Source of the DNA: Adineta vaga
Lineage: Eukaryota; Rotifera
NCBI GenBank assembly: GCA_021613535.1
Contig: CP075495.1
Coordinates: 5,208,001 to 5,272,000, forward strand
Direction of reading: 5' to 3'
Length of the DNA: 64,000 nucleotides
The position numbers were made by a program, and so were the translations under genes. Every line of letters starts with the position of its first letter. Position 1 is the first letter of the stretch. This document shows positions 1 to 15,664 of the stretch, piece after piece. Below the pieces are notes generated by a model, which saw only the letters and a list, made by a program, of their open reading frames with translations, was not told where the DNA came from and did no database searches.

Positions 1-2829
1 GATTATTCTTATTTCAGTTCATTTCGTTGTTCGAACATTTAATAAAGGTCAAGAAGATAACGAAGCTGTGAAACGTTTTATTACATATAATTTTGAAAGA
101 CATATACGACGTTATCCTGGTCAAAGAATTATTATTCTATTTGATATGAGTGAAACTGGTCTTAAACATTTAGTTCGTTGTTTTTTTTAAAGAAACAACA
201 ACAAATCAAAGACAATCATTTGTTTTATACTTGTAGGATTATGATTTGATTAAATTTATCATTGGTTGTGGACAAATCTATTATCCTGGTTTATTAGGTA
301 TCTTCATATGTCATATCTGATCCTTTTCTTTCTCTCAATGTCATTTATTATAGCCTACATGCTTATCTACAAAATGCCATTCATTTTGACAGGTAAATAT
401 TTTTGTGTTTTATAAAAAAAAAAGAAGAAGAGAAAAACAGAGTGAGAGTTATTTCATAGCGGCATGGAAAATAATTCGTTCTTGGTTGCCTACTGAAGCA
501 GAACAATTTATTAAATTCGTTGATGCTAAGTCAATCACACAGTTTGTGCCAATCGATCAATTATCACTAACAATGGGCGGCAGTGTAAGTGAAAAAAAAC
601 ATGATTGAATTAGTAGTGTGCATCCCAGATAAGAGAACACAAATAAGATAAGCGATGCGATCTGTTTTTTATTTTCATCTGATACATGTATGACACTTCA
701 ATATGCTTCAATAGATAGAATGTTAGATTCCTACTGATTTTTAAAAGAATTCTATTATATCTATTTCCGTTCATCTTCATTCTCTTTCGAGACAATGCGA
801 GTGAAAAACTAGAAATTAACTGATACATATATATATATAGAGGATTTGTGATCTACACGTGCTGTAGACATTCGTAGAACTATGAAACGTTGTTGTTATT
901 CCATTTCTATACTCTTTATCTTCTTCATGTTATTTTTTTTCTCTCTCTCTCTCTTCTATTTTTGTCGATCTTACTACATGCGTCATCGTTTTCCATCCCT
1001 TCGTTTCTCGTTCTGTTATTTTTCACATCAGAATCGAGCATATAGGCACATATATAAAAAAAACGAGTGAACCTTGTTACTCTCTTTTTCTCAGTATGAA
1101 CGACAAAACGACAAGTCTACTAGCAGTATCGAAGAAAACGACGAAGAAAACGGCAATAAAAGAACGATGTCGACTATTGTAAGATCTGCAGTGGTAATAA
1201 CAACAACAGCGATAAAAGTTTTTCAGATTATTCAATAACTTCTAACAACATTCTCTAGTGTTTTATCTATTTAACCATGTCACACAAAATTCTCAATCTA
1301 AACGATGTATGTGAATAGGAAACGAAGATGCTCGAGAACGAGTTTCATTTTTTTTAATGTACTTAGCGTATAAATATTTGAATGAGATTTTATCTAAATA
1401 ATCGAAAAAACAAGAGATTAATTATATCGTTTTTTTTCGTACAGGAAATAATAAATCATTTAATCGACAATTATTCTCTTTTTTTTAGGATACAACAAAT
1501 CATGTTCATATTCAAGATCCAATAAATGACGCCGTCGAAGATCCAATGAATGCAAATTCAAAGAAAAAAGTTCATTCATTTCTTTCAAATATTATTCAAT
1601 TATCTTGTCAATTTAATTAGGTTACTTTTGCAGATACTGGTCTACTTGATTTACCTCTTTCATCAGAAACATCAGTGACAACGAATCATATTCCTAAAGT
1701 TGAATTATCACCCATTGCTGATCCATTAACTCCCGAAGAACCCCCGCATTCTTTATCTACATTTGAATCCTCACAATCAATACTTCGAAAAGTAAATATT
1801 GATAAACAGAATAGATAAAAAAGAAAAGTTTTTTATTTTATTTATAATTTCTTAGTCTATTCTACAAAAACCTACTTCAATTAATGGATGTGCAGGTGAA
1901 GAGAAAGTTTTTCATTCACTTGCGATTAGGTTTGTTAAGAAAATTCTTTCCGACATTTCTCCTTCTTTTAACGAAATATCTCTTTAGACCGTACGACGAA
2001 ATGGTCTTTGAAAGGTTAGATCCTTCTCCACATGGAACAACAGATTGTATTCAAAAATTAACATTAACAAATACAGGTGAAAAACTACTAACATTCAAAA
2101 TTAAAACAACATCACCCGATAAATTTCGTGTCAAACCAGGATGTAGTCTTCTTTATCCTGGTGAAACAGCAACAGTTACTGTTTATTTATTAAAAGGTTA
2201 TTAAGATATTAATTGATTAATGGATCTATAATTATATCATTATTTTTCTTAGCTCATTGTACATTATCAAGCAATATTAATAAAGAAAAATTTTTGGTTA
2301 TATGGACATTAATTAGTCAAGAATTTGATCAGGCACAATTGATTGACTTTTGGAAGAATGTACCAAGTTCGGCACTCTATGAACATAGGTAATTTATTAT
2401 TTATTCGATTTAAACAAAAATTAATTGATTGATTTAGATTGAAATGCTCTTTTGAAAGTAGTAAAACACCATCTGTTATAGCCATAAAACAATCAAATGA
2501 AACTAATCCGACGCTCTTATCACCGATTTCCTCTACTTTCGATCCTTCACTGATAGAAATGCAAAAACTAGTAATACGATCATTCGATTTTATTCTTGAT
2601 TTCATTTAATAAGAAAAAAATCTTCTTTGTTATTTTTTAGTTGAAAGATTCGATTACATCACAGAAAACAACGATGGCACAAACATCCAAAGATCTTCAA
2701 CGAATTCAAACTCTTCTTTTGATTATTCTTGGACTTTTAATGCTGATTTTATTTTGGGATGTGTATAAATACTTTTCTTCGTTTTCATCATCATCATCAT
2801 CATCATCTCCTTCAAAGACTGATTTATGA
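1..2829 (+). CDS. MOSPD2: Motile sperm domain-containing protein 2 (MOSPD2), 5' end missing
   Basis: MOSPD2 is an ER-anchored tether: a CRAL-TRIO lipid-binding domain, an MSP domain that binds FFAT motifs of partner proteins, and a C-terminal membrane anchor. The first exons (to about 585, with introns near 168-237, 295-353 and 392-458) encode the C-terminal half of a CRAL-TRIO domain (RRYPGQRIIILFDMSETGL, then a segment ending QFVPIDQL). Acidic/Ser linker exons follow at about 1094-1180, 1489-1575 and 1621-1790. The MSP domain starts at about 1988 (LTLTNTGEKLLTFKIKTTSP ... LYPGETATVTVYLLK). The last exon (2641-2829) holds a coiled stretch, one membrane helix (TLLLIILGLLMLILFW) and a Ser run. 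The start codon lies outside the window. The intron from 583 to about 1093 is unusually long for this locus. The domain order is diagnostic for MOSPD2; the exact acidic-linker exons are less certain. Confidence 0.85.
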
Positions 2830-3234
2830 GAAATGAACTTTTCTTTTCCTATGTGCTAGATTATAAACATACGGTGCTAATCGTTGAAGAAAGACTCGTT
2901 TAAAAGCATTGATGAATGATATACGAAGAACTGAATTCAATAAACTAACTGTTCTATTTTTTAAACACAATCGATGTCTCAAATGTAAGTAGAGATCATG
3001 AATGATAACGAAGATAATTATCGGATTGAATATATAGCATGGAAAGGTTAGACAAATATATATCAATGTATATGTTAGTCTGTTTTATTAAAGATAGTAA
3101 ATATCACCTAATCTATTTCAGTACGTGCGCTTGGAAATCTGTTTTACATTCATTAATTTTTGTATTTGCTCTAAATTAATACTTTAGTTTCTGGCAACGT
3201 TGTATGGATGCATCCGGTTTTGTTCTATTATTTT
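2824..3234 (-). CDS. Possible fragment of a membrane protein (unresolved)
   Basis: Directly tail-to-tail with MOSPD2 (overlapping its last 6 nt), the minus strand has an open segment 3079-2824 behind a plausible acceptor (AAAACAG). It encodes a hydrophobic helix (LIYICLTFPCYIFNPIIIF) followed by a basic, coding-looking tail ending in RKRKVHFS and a stop. A possible upstream exon at 3234-3183 (NNRTKPDASIQRCQKLK) joins it in frame. No start codon or family could be recognised. It may be the 3' end of a decayed receptor-like gene or a chance ORF. Most of 3235-4261 shows nothing further that I can call. Confidence 0.22.
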
Positions 3235-4261
3235 CTGCAAGAATACATTACAGTGCCGGAAAAACTCATTTCACATTGTGTTAGTACCGTTTTCTTACAC
3301 TTAGGCGTTTCCTGCATATATTGATTCATATTATTAAAATAGAAAAGTAAATGTGCATATCGCACATAAAATTACAAAGGAAAAGTTGGCACATTTGTTT
3401 ATATCTGTTCTTTTACTATCACGAATAAAACTTCATTCAATGAGTACAAATCTTAGTAGTCCCTAAGGGTCTATCTTATATATAAACTAATTATCTATAC
3501 ATATAGAGAGATAAATGTTGACAATTTTAGTTCACGGAGAGAGATAAGTGTTCGTGAAACTATTATGAGAATGTCAATGGAATTCATAATAGCATGTCGA
3601 CAAGGATCGGAAAGTCTTTTCGGAACCGAAAAGAGATAGTTCATTTCCTTCATTATCGATCTGTAGTTTTGTTCGATTGTATTCATATTTTTCTTGAATA
3701 TCGAATGATTATATATATATAGAGAGAGAAAGAACAGTCATTAGTTTCATAAAACATTAGTCGCGAAGAATATCGAATATATGATTAGCATTTTTGAGTG
3801 AGAATAAATTGCATCAGATTTCGAGATATGTTCGTTGGATCGTTGATCCTTTTCCTTCGATAATTCGATATAACGTGTTTCGATTACAAATATATCATAT
3901 ATGATCAATTTGAGTTCAGTTTTATTTGCATACTTTATGAAAAATAAAGAACAGTGAATGAATTTTTGAAAATGATAGCTGGAAAAGTAATTAGAAAATA
4001 GAATTAGATTTAAAGCAGACTATTTTAACTTGCTTAGATATCATCTCTCACATGAAAATTTTAATTTGCAAAAAGCTCATTTACTTTCTTCGCAATTTAT
4101 TTAAATCAAAGAAAAACGCATGGAAATGAAAACGAAACGAGTTAAGTGAATAAATTGGTAGTGATTAAAAAAAAACAAGGAAAAAAAGTGCAATTCTTGA
4201 ACATCGCACATCTAGAAGACGAGGGAGAAGAAGCAGCAGCAGAAAGACGTGGTGTTGATTT

Positions 4262-4531
4262 CTAACGAAGATGCATTGTCATGAATTCTTCTTGTGTTTC
4301 ATAACCACCCCAAACACCTTTATTTGTCTTTGGAGAAGTAGGTTTATATTGAATGACCCAATTCGAAGCGGGTGATATTGATCGAGGTGATGAAGGCATT
4401 GATGTTGAGTCCTGGATGGAGGAGACACTATTTGTACGAAGACTCCTATGAGAACATGAAAAGTGTACATTGAAAGAGCGTTTACATTCTATGTATTTGC
4501 TTTACTTAGGAAAAGTGTTGATTTCAGCCAT
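4262..4531 (-). CDS. Small conserved protein, copy A (69 aa, two exons)
   Basis: Family not recognised. Exons 4506-4531 (26 nt) and 4262-4445 join through a short GT-AG intron into a 69-residue protein starting MAEINTFPK. It has a Ser/Pro-rich middle (SMPSSPRSISPAS) and a charged/aromatic C-terminus (NKGVWGGYETQEEFMTMHLR). A second copy at 13596-13881 on the other strand has the same 26-nt first exon, the same intron phase and the same C-terminal pattern (KGxWxGYxTxEEFMxMHxR), so the frame is under selection. A well-conserved 30-codon upstream ORF (4637-4788) ends 105 nt before this start. No membrane segment or signal peptide is visible; SPRS motifs could be phosphorylation sites. Function unknown. 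Confidence 0.7.
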
Positions 4532-4636
4532 ATTTCAAAAGGAACGAATACTTAATTGATAAGTTCAAATGTAAAAAAAGTAATAAACGAACGAACGGAT
4601 TGGAAGCGAAGAAAAGATCAAGCAAAAGAGTAGAGA

Positions 4637-4788
4637 TCAATCTTTAAGAACAGCTTTGCCAAGTGATGATGCAGGTTGCTATAATAGAATAAGAAATAGT
4701 CTCTCTCATTTGTATTCTCAAACTCAGTAAAACTTACGTTTTTCCAAGTTTTACGAACGGGTTCTGCGGCACGTTTCGAATTCAACAT
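4637..4788 (-). CDS. Conserved upstream ORF of copy A (30 aa, two exons)
   Basis: Exon 4738-4788 (51 nt) and exon 4637-4678 (42 nt, acceptor TATTATAG) encode a 30-residue basic peptide starting MLNSKRAAEP and containing PVRKTWKNQPASSLGKAV, with its own TGA stop before the main ORF. The equivalent peptide at 13370-13531 is identical at 24 of 30 positions, with identical exon lengths and the same stop position. In the 42-nt exon, 6 of the 7 codon differences between copies are silent. It may be a translated regulatory uORF or the first product of a bicistronic mRNA. It cannot be fused in frame to the main ORF with any GT-AG intron that I can find. Confidence 0.6.
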
Positions 4789-5429
4789 TCAATCAGACAT
4801 AGGAGACGTTGGAAATAGTCTAAAAGATGTTCAATCATAATGTTGCGGTTTTTTTTCTTGCAGATGATGAGAGACATACTTACAAAAGGAAACTTTCACG
4901 TTGATAAATTACCGAGATTTAGATAAATGAAATAAAAGAAAATTGTGTGGTAATATATATATATATATAAATATATGTAAAAGAAAAGATATGTGCTAGG
5001 TAATAACGACGCAATTTACGTTAGATAAATGATAAGAAAAAATTTAACCGAATGTACATGGACTTTGCTATTTGAGCATTCGGTGAGAACATGATTTATG
5101 TTTTTCTAGAAGGATGTATCTATTTGATGATATTACATCATATGTAGCAACGTTTGTTTGCCACCTGACATTGTTGCATTGAAAACATGAAAATAACATG
5201 TTTTTTAAAGTACATAAAGATGGTCAACATGTACTAAAGATGATAATAAAAAAAGAGTGAAATATTTTAGAAATAATCTTTCATTTTCACATCGAAATTT
5301 GGTTAACATACATTCTTTACATTTCTAATCGTTGAAATAATGTTTTGTACATCAAACAACTGATTTTATTCATCGTTCTACCTTTATTTTACAAAAATTA
5401 AAAAAATACACGTTAATGTCTAAAAGAAA
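4789..5429. other. Intergenic, promoter side of copy A
   Basis: AT-rich spacer between copy A (start side) and the 3' end of the C19orf44-like gene. It holds an (AT)n run near 4952-4975. No coding segment or RNA gene seen. Confidence 0.5.
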
Positions 5430-7666
5430 TTAATTTGTGATGGAATCATCATTCGATCGAAGATACATTCGAGCATGTTGTTGTTCGGCAATGAACTAAA
5501 AAGAAAAGAAATTTCCATTATATTTTGTTTTACGTAATAATGACTAAACTGACTCGAAGTGAATTATCTTTAGTTACATAGATATGTTCAGGACGTATAC
5601 TTCGTACTGTTGATTCATAATATGTTCTTTGTAATTGTATGAATGATCGTAAAAGAGAACTTTGTTCTCGAATTAAATCGTCAACAGCTAATAGAACAGG
5701 ATTTGTTGTTAGAAGAGATTGAAGAACATTGGGATCAATAACAGAACGAATCAATGACGAAGGACGAGCTTCGTTTAAATCATTCTGATTAATTAAATAG
5801 ATTGAACGAACTAAAAAAACAGATATTGATGAATTAATACATTATAAAATAAAAGACAAACCTTCATTTAAAGATGATTGAAATGGAGCAGAGGTCAGAT
5901 CAACTTGTACTTCTTGATTTTCAGTCAATACTTTTCGTATTGGTCTATTGAAAGAAATCTATCGTATTTTAGTCGTAAAAAGAATAAATGAATTCATACT
6001 GTGTTTGTTTTTCTGTGCGAACTTTTGTTGGTGTTGGTGCTCGTGGTGTAGAAGTTTCGGTTGGTATTGCCGAGGAGAAATCTTCTGAATAATTATCCAT
6101 ACTAATTTCTTCAGGAATCTCTTCTATTCGAGTTGTTTCTTCATCACTTATATCCGACATTGTTCGACGTGAATGATGATGTTTAGTCGGTTTTATTGAC
6201 GGTTTTCTTGGTGAATCAATCGGAGATGTTCGTCGTGGAGATTTCTTTTTTATAATAGATGGAAGTAATGGTTCATTATTCATCACTAAGTTTGCGAACA
6301 TATTTTCAGCTGGCGATTCACTAATATGATCACTGAATGGGATACTATAATCGTCCTCGACAACATCAATAGCAGTAGAGATTGATTCCGTTTCTGAAGT
6401 AATAAGATCATCATCTCCTCGAGGGGATGGTTGTTTTGCTATTTGTACACGTCTTGGAGTTGTAGAACGAGAACCTCTCGTTGGTGTAGGTGAACGTTCA
6501 TCATCAGCTAAATGAAAGAAAGAGAAACTTACCGATATTTATTATCTTTCGAAGAACTAATCTTTACTTTGAATAGTAACTAATTTCTTAGAAAATTGGA
6601 CAGAATATTCACTTTCTTTAGGAACGTCCTATAAAGGTACAGGCATGTTGTTGAGTTTTTTTTCTTAGAAATTTACTTTTGTAGACTTTAAAATACTTTT
6701 CCTTGGTGTCAAAGTTGGTGTTTTACGTCCTTCACTTGATGAACCATCACCAAGAAAATCCAATGATGAATCATCTTCTGTATCATGCACTAAATAATGA
6801 TAAATGATTGTAGTATAAACAATATCTCTTCGTTCTCCTTGTACCTGAAGGTGGTCTTGTGCTCTTCTTATGTTTAGACTTTTTTTGTTCTCTTTCACTA
6901 TTGTTTGTTTCACTGTTCAAATGAAGTAATTCTGGTACTTCCGTATTAGGTACGTTATTTATTGGTTTCTTCAGAAAATTCTTTTTTCCAGAAGCGAATA
7001 GAATCTTTGCAGCACTTGTCGATGTTGCATCAGAACTTGATTCATTCTCATCTGGAATCTGATCAAATGCTCCTGGTTCTAATTCAAGACCTTGTGCATG
7101 TAACTGTTGTCGATGAGCAGCACGAGCAAGAATCGATGATTGACCAAGTAGACCAGTTGATGATGATGCTGCGGACGGTTGAAGATTTCTACCGACATTT
7201 TGCTTTGTCGATACTCGTGGTGAAGAAACATCTCGTGGTGAACGTGTTACAGTAATTTTTTCTGTTGATACAGGAATTGTCGATTGTTTCTTCAAAAATT
7301 TATTTGGTTCCCGTGGTGTATTTGTAGAAGTTGTTGTTGCTGTAGAAGCAGATTGTTTTTCACTATAACTAAAATGTAATGAACTATCATCATCAAATGG
7401 ACTCTTGTTATTTGTTGAACGATGATGACGTCGTTTAGGTTTAGGTGGTGCTTTTCGACTGGATTCTAATTCAGATGGTTCACTGACAGCATCAAGATTT
7501 TGAGCGTAAACATTTAATTTCTTGAATATCAAAAGAAAATCTGTGAATAGGAATGTAAAGAAAGATTTCTATATAGTTTTACTCGATCTAAATGTTGTTG
7601 TTCTTCTTGAAGACGTTGTTTCCGTTGACCCATTCGGGTCGCTAATTCACCCATAGAAGTTGGCAT
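5430..7666 (-). CDS. Ser-rich, low-complexity protein resembling C19orf44 (DUF4614)
   Basis: Multi-exon gene. The first exon (ATG at 7666) starts MPTSMGELATRMGQRKQRLQ, an amphipathic helical stretch, spliced to KLNVYAQNLDAVSEPSELES. Long Ser/Thr/Pro/Lys-rich disordered segments follow, with proline-directed motifs (TPTLTPRKSILK, SPRRTSPIDSPRK). The C-terminal exons form a helical block (NPVLLAVDDLIREQSSLL, SFIQLQRTYYESTVRSI, FIAEQQHARMYL). From memory this C-terminal pattern resembles the DUF4614 end of vertebrate C19orf44, a protein of unknown function; that is the only homology suspected and it is weak. In-frame coding-looking sequence continues upstream of the ATG (DYGDLLKELNHLFVKVYLEK, to a stop near 7750) without an ATG, so a further 5' exon is possible. 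Confidence 0.6.
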
Positions 7667-8829
7667 TTTGGGAACTTTTTCTAAATAAACTTTAACAAAT
7701 AAATGATTCAATTCTTTCAATAAATCACCATAGTCTTTGCCGTTGCTCTAGGTTTCAAACCTCAACAAATAGAATATTAAAGTGGCGTCATCATATGATT
7801 GGTTATTTCTCAACAAGTGCCAGCTCTTGTAGAATCTGAATGAATTTTCTCTTTTAAAAACCTTTGAAATTTGAAAATTTAGAACAATTCAATTTTAATC
7901 AAGGTTATTTATAATTGTTGATTTAATTAGTTCTAAAGATTAGCTTTTTCATCCTTTAGTTGTTATCAACATGGGACATTTTTTCCATTTTTTCCTTCTT
8001 CTCCGTTCATTTCTTTTCTCCCCTATTTCTCTCATACACCATAATTCCCTAAGGAGAATAAAAAGAATGAATATGACCTAGCAAGAAGAAAACATCGACA
8101 GACAGGTGTCATCTCCTCTCTTTTTTTCTTCTTCGTCTTCTTCTTGAATCCAAAAGGAAACAAAGCTCTTCGATAGTTTTTTTCCTTTTATCTCTCCCTC
8201 ACTCTCTCAGTAGACATGCGTGTAATTATAAATCAAACGAATTATTATACTCATATTTAATGATAAAAATTCGTTTGTTTCGAAATTATCTATGTGATTT
8301 TAGTTATTAATATCTACGAATAAAATAAGTCTGTAATCTTTTCTATTTTCTTTCTTTTTTTCTTCTTCTTTTTCATCTTCTTTTCTTCGTTTAAAAGTAT
8401 TCTGTCGAAGAAAATCTCTCGAGAATTTTAAAAGAAAAAGACGAGCGCTATGCAACTAGTTGTTTCTCTTTTTTCTCTCTATGGCTGTCTGTTTGACGTC
8501 GTCGGATGGTCACCGGGGAGCACACGTCGTATTGCCTGCCGCAACTGCATCCCAGGGGAGCTAGTCGACTCTTTTTACGTGTGTATGTGTGTGAAACAGC
8601 ATGTGGGTAGAGAGAGAGAATGCATAGATCGACGACAACTGCTGTGTTCGGCACCCCTTCGGGAACGATGGACGAGTGTATGCGTATTTATATATATATA
8701 TATATAATATATGAAAGGCAAAACGAGAGAGAGAGAAGATGCACCGAGAGCATGATTAGAACAAGGAGACGCACTCGTCTTGTCTATCGAGCTGATTGCA
8801 GTACCCTATTCTAGACTAAAGACAAAACT
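7667..8829. other. Divergent promoter/5' leader region
   Basis: Lies between the C19orf44-like gene (-) and the ZNF423/521-like gene (+). It has pyrimidine-rich tracts at 8100-8210 and 8340-8390, a GC-richer patch at about 8490-8570, and an (AT)n run at 8690-8710. A pyrimidine-AG site at about 8813, 15 nt before the zinc-finger ATG, could be a cis- or trans-splice acceptor. The short ORFs on both strands here do not look coding. Confidence 0.5.
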
Positions 8830-12653
<3,824 letters not shown>

Positions 12654-13236
12654 TCAAAACAAAATAAATCTTTTTTTTTCTTACAAGTCATTTTATTTTT
12701 TACTATAGCCAGATGTTTGTTTGTTTTTTTAAAACAGCCCGCTCTGAATCTTTACATCTTTTATTTTGTCATTTTTTTTTCTTCTCTTATATCGTCTATA
12801 TATCATTGTTTTTGTTTTTTTTATAAAAATAAAATGAGATATTGCCTTACAATTCTTTTTGATTTGAAATAGTAGCGAAATATGCATTGTCCAGAATTAA
12901 ATCGGTCTTGTTAGTTTACAGTAATCATTAAAATGTTCGATCTTGAAAATTGTGTATGAAGATAGTTTCGAGAACAATATCGTGTCTTTAGATATTCTTA
13001 TTAAACAATTGCTGTTCAATGCATTGGCTATTAAACTTCAATAGATAATAGTTCTGAACAGTCAAATATGTAAATAATCACGCTTCTTAATATCTTCGTT
13101 CATGCATTGACTGCATGGTAAGATGAGATATGATAACAGAGATGTATATGTTGACTCAAATAGTTCTTATCTATCTTTTCTTTGTTCAATTGAATTCTTT
13201 CATTTTTGATATGAATACGACGAACTTTTCTTTGAG
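12654..13236. other. Intergenic: ZNF 3' UTR and copy B upstream region
   Basis: T-rich 3' flank of the zinc-finger gene, then unremarkable AT-rich sequence leading to the TATA box of copy B. No ORF or RNA gene recognised. Confidence 0.5.
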
Positions 13237-13245
13237 TATAAAAGG
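13237..13245 (+). promoter_or_regulatory. TATA box of copy B
   Basis: TATAAAAGG is a near-perfect metazoan TATA box. It lies 133 nt upstream of the conserved upstream ORF at 13370, which fits a start of transcription near 13265-13275. Inferred from sequence only. Confidence 0.5.
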
Positions 13246-13369
13246 CAAACAATCATTCTCTTTCATATTTCATAGATTATCTCTCGTAACAGGCACATAA
13301 CTATCTGTATATTATTCTTTGGAACGTTTGTTTAGACAAGTATTTTATTGTTATTCGTATAATGCCTGA

Positions 13370-13531
13370 ATGTTGTTATCGAAACAGTTAGCAATACCAG
13401 TTCGTAAAAATTGGAAAAATGTAAATAATCATTATCATTTCTTTTTTTTTCATTTATATTTTAATTCGTCTATTAATTTATTTTTCTAGCAACCAGCTTC
13501 CTCTCTTGGTAAAGCTGTAATTAAAGATTAA
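13370..13531 (+). CDS. Conserved upstream ORF of copy B (30 aa, two exons)
   Basis: Exons 13370-13420 (51 nt) and 13490-13531 (42 nt) are joined by a 69-nt GT-AG intron (acceptor TTTTTCTAG). They encode a 30-residue peptide starting MLLSKQLAIP and containing PVRKNWKNQPASSLGKAV, ending with TAA. It is the counterpart of the uORF at 4637-4788. Here a cryptic donor (GTAAAG inside the LGK codons) could splice to the acceptor just before the main ATG and fuse the two ORFs in frame. Copy A has GC instead of GT at that spot and no in-frame acceptor, so the separate-ORF reading is the one both copies share. A shorter 9-codon ORF starts at 13362. Confidence 0.6.
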
Positions 13532-13595
13532 CCCATCTCCTATTGTTTGTTTATCATTTCTGATTCTCATCGACATTAATCAATTCATTTCAGCT

Positions 13596-13881
13596 ATGGC
13601 TGATATAATTTCTGCTTCCAAGTAAAATATACAATTCATATACACTATTTATTATTTTAAATATTCTTTCTTCGAGATGTCTCATATATGACAATACTTC
13701 GAAAACCAATTCTGAAAAAAGTGAATCATCATCATTAGTATCAACATCACCACGTTCGTTATCACCAACATCATCTGGTTGGATAGCTAAGTATAAAATC
13801 CTTCCGAAAAATGAAGTATCGAAAGGTATTTGGGATGGATATAAAACCAAAGAAGAATTTATGGCAATGCATTTTCGTTGA
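13596..13881 (+). CDS. Small conserved protein, copy B (76 aa, two exons)
   Basis: Exon 13596-13621 (26 nt) plus exon 13677-13881 encode 76 residues starting MADIISASK, with a Ser-rich middle (SLVSTSPRSLSPTSSG) and the C-terminal motif SKGIWDGYKTKEEFMAMHFR. It is the paralogue of the protein at 4262-4531, in the opposite orientation and about 8.6 kb away. The N-terminal half has diverged strongly while the SPRS motif and the C-terminal 20 residues stay alike. No family recognised. The short length and conserved aromatic/acidic tail suggest a peptide-like interaction motif; this is inference only. Confidence 0.7.
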
Positions 13882-14386
13882 ATGATTTCTTTCGTTTATC
13901 TGCATCTCTCTTCATTATGAACTTTGCTTATTCTCTGATTATTAAATGTAATTGTTTGATTAACTGATTTATGGTGATTTTTGTTTTTTTTGTCATCATC
14001 ATCATCATCTAGTATTAAAAATTTCATCAATGAAACACAGTTTGTTCGATAGTATACTGAGAATAAGATATACAAAAATCTTGTTTCTCTAAAAATATGC
14101 TTATTCTTGCACTGTCAAAATACACTAATATATATTTCAATAACATGTAAATGATTCATTGTATTATACTTGTATATTAGATGTATTCATACTTCCAATA
14201 GAATTAACCGTTCTGTATGTTATATCCAGATACTTATTTATGCATACCTTTTACTGTTTTACTTTCAGCTTTTGAAATATTACCTTTCTATTCGTTCGTT
14301 AATTCTCTACGATATTGTGACCATATAAAAACCCATGTAACAGAATCATATTTTCATTCGATATTTTTACCTTCGTTCGATCATCA
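13882..14386. other. Intergenic
   Basis: AT-rich spacer between copy B and the APP1-type gene. It includes a short (CAT)n run at about 13994-14010. Nothing else supported. Confidence 0.45.
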
Positions 14387-15664
14387 ATGGCATCGTATTT
14401 GTTTCTATTCATCATCGTGTTGCTATGCATAATTCACGTTGATAGCCGAAGACATTCTCAAGATATTCGAGTACGTCAATTTTGGCAGAAATTAACGGAC
14501 AAATTGAAAGATAAAACGGTGAATAAATTTCATATTGATTTTCGACGTTTCGATAAGGAAGATATGGTTCTTTATCCAGATGTTGGTTTTGAATCATTAG
14601 AAAATAATGGTACATGGAAAGTTACTATTCATGGATGGCGATATGAAAGTAATCATGGAAAAAACTGGCTCGGAATCAGTGCGAGTCGATGGATAGAACG
14701 ACTTGCTAAATATTTATTAAATGCTGATGCAATAGCATATCTCAATGGTTCATTAAATCATGATCGATTAAAACCGTTTTTTGTCGATGATGAATCCAAT
14801 GAAATAATTGAAATAAAAATAGGTGAAACAACACAATCACTTCAAACTGATCATCATGGTCAATTTTATGCTCATATTCAACTAACCAATGATCAAATTC
14901 AAGCATTAAAACAAAAACAACAACAAAAAGATAACATTATTACTTATGAAGCCATTGGTGATAATCAAGATAGAGCAGATGGAGTTATTCGATTGATTGA
15001 ACCGCGTCAAGGCATTTCGATTATTAGTGATATTGATGATACAATTAAAATTTCGGAAGTATTGGATAAAGTACGTTTAATTGCGAATACTTTCATTCAT
15101 CCATTTAAACCAGTACCTGGTAAATATATAATGAATGAAATTCATCTATAACATTCTTTATGTATTCTTTTAGGTATGGCTGAATTATATCGAAAATGGT
15201 ATTTAGCTAATCCAAATTGTACGTTTCATTATTTATCCGGCATGCCAGATCAGTTATATACTTTAACACAAGAATTCATATATACAAATAATTTTCCCGA
15301 TGGTTCATTTCATATGAGACATTTTGGTTGGGCAGCTGCATCACTTTTCGAATTTCTTCATTCTGAATCAACATTTTCACATAAGATTCATTATTTACGA
15401 TTTTTTCTCTCGAATACCGTACGTGATTATGTATTGGTAGGTGATAGTGGTGAAAAAGATCCCGAAATCTATGGAGCTATTGCAAGAGAATATCCACAAC
15501 GAATACGTGCCATCTTTATTCGAGCTATTAAGAATGAAAAATTTGATGATGAACGATTTCTAACTGCTTTTCAAGGTGTATCATCCGAAAAATGGCAAAT
15601 TTTCGATGATCCACAACAAATTCCTATCGATTTATCACGATCACCTAAATCTGGAACTCGTTAG
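14387..15664 (+). CDS. Secreted APP1-type (DUF2183) phosphatase
   Basis: Two exons (14387-15119 and 15174-15664). Residues 1-20 are a signal peptide (MASYLFLFIIVLLCIIHVDS). The C-terminal domain is the HAD-like APP1 catalytic domain: ISDIDDTIKISEV carries the DxDxT nucleophile motif, followed by FHYLSGMP, then VGDSGEKDPEIYGAIAREYP with the acidic Mg-binding motif. Yeast App1 is a Mg-dependent phosphatidate phosphatase; the family acts on phosphatidic acid or related lipids. An N-terminal beta-rich region (about residues 30-190) has the pattern seen ahead of DUF2183 domains (WKVTIHGWRYES). The predicted secretion is unlike the cytosolic yeast enzyme. The patchy distribution of this family in animals makes a horizontal origin possible. 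AATAAA follows at about 15694. Confidence 0.8.

Noticed and set aside
8448-8814. Overlapping ORFs on both strands upstream of the zinc-finger gene.
   Set aside because: They arise from a locally GC-richer 5' leader; no frame resembles a protein and they overlap each other.
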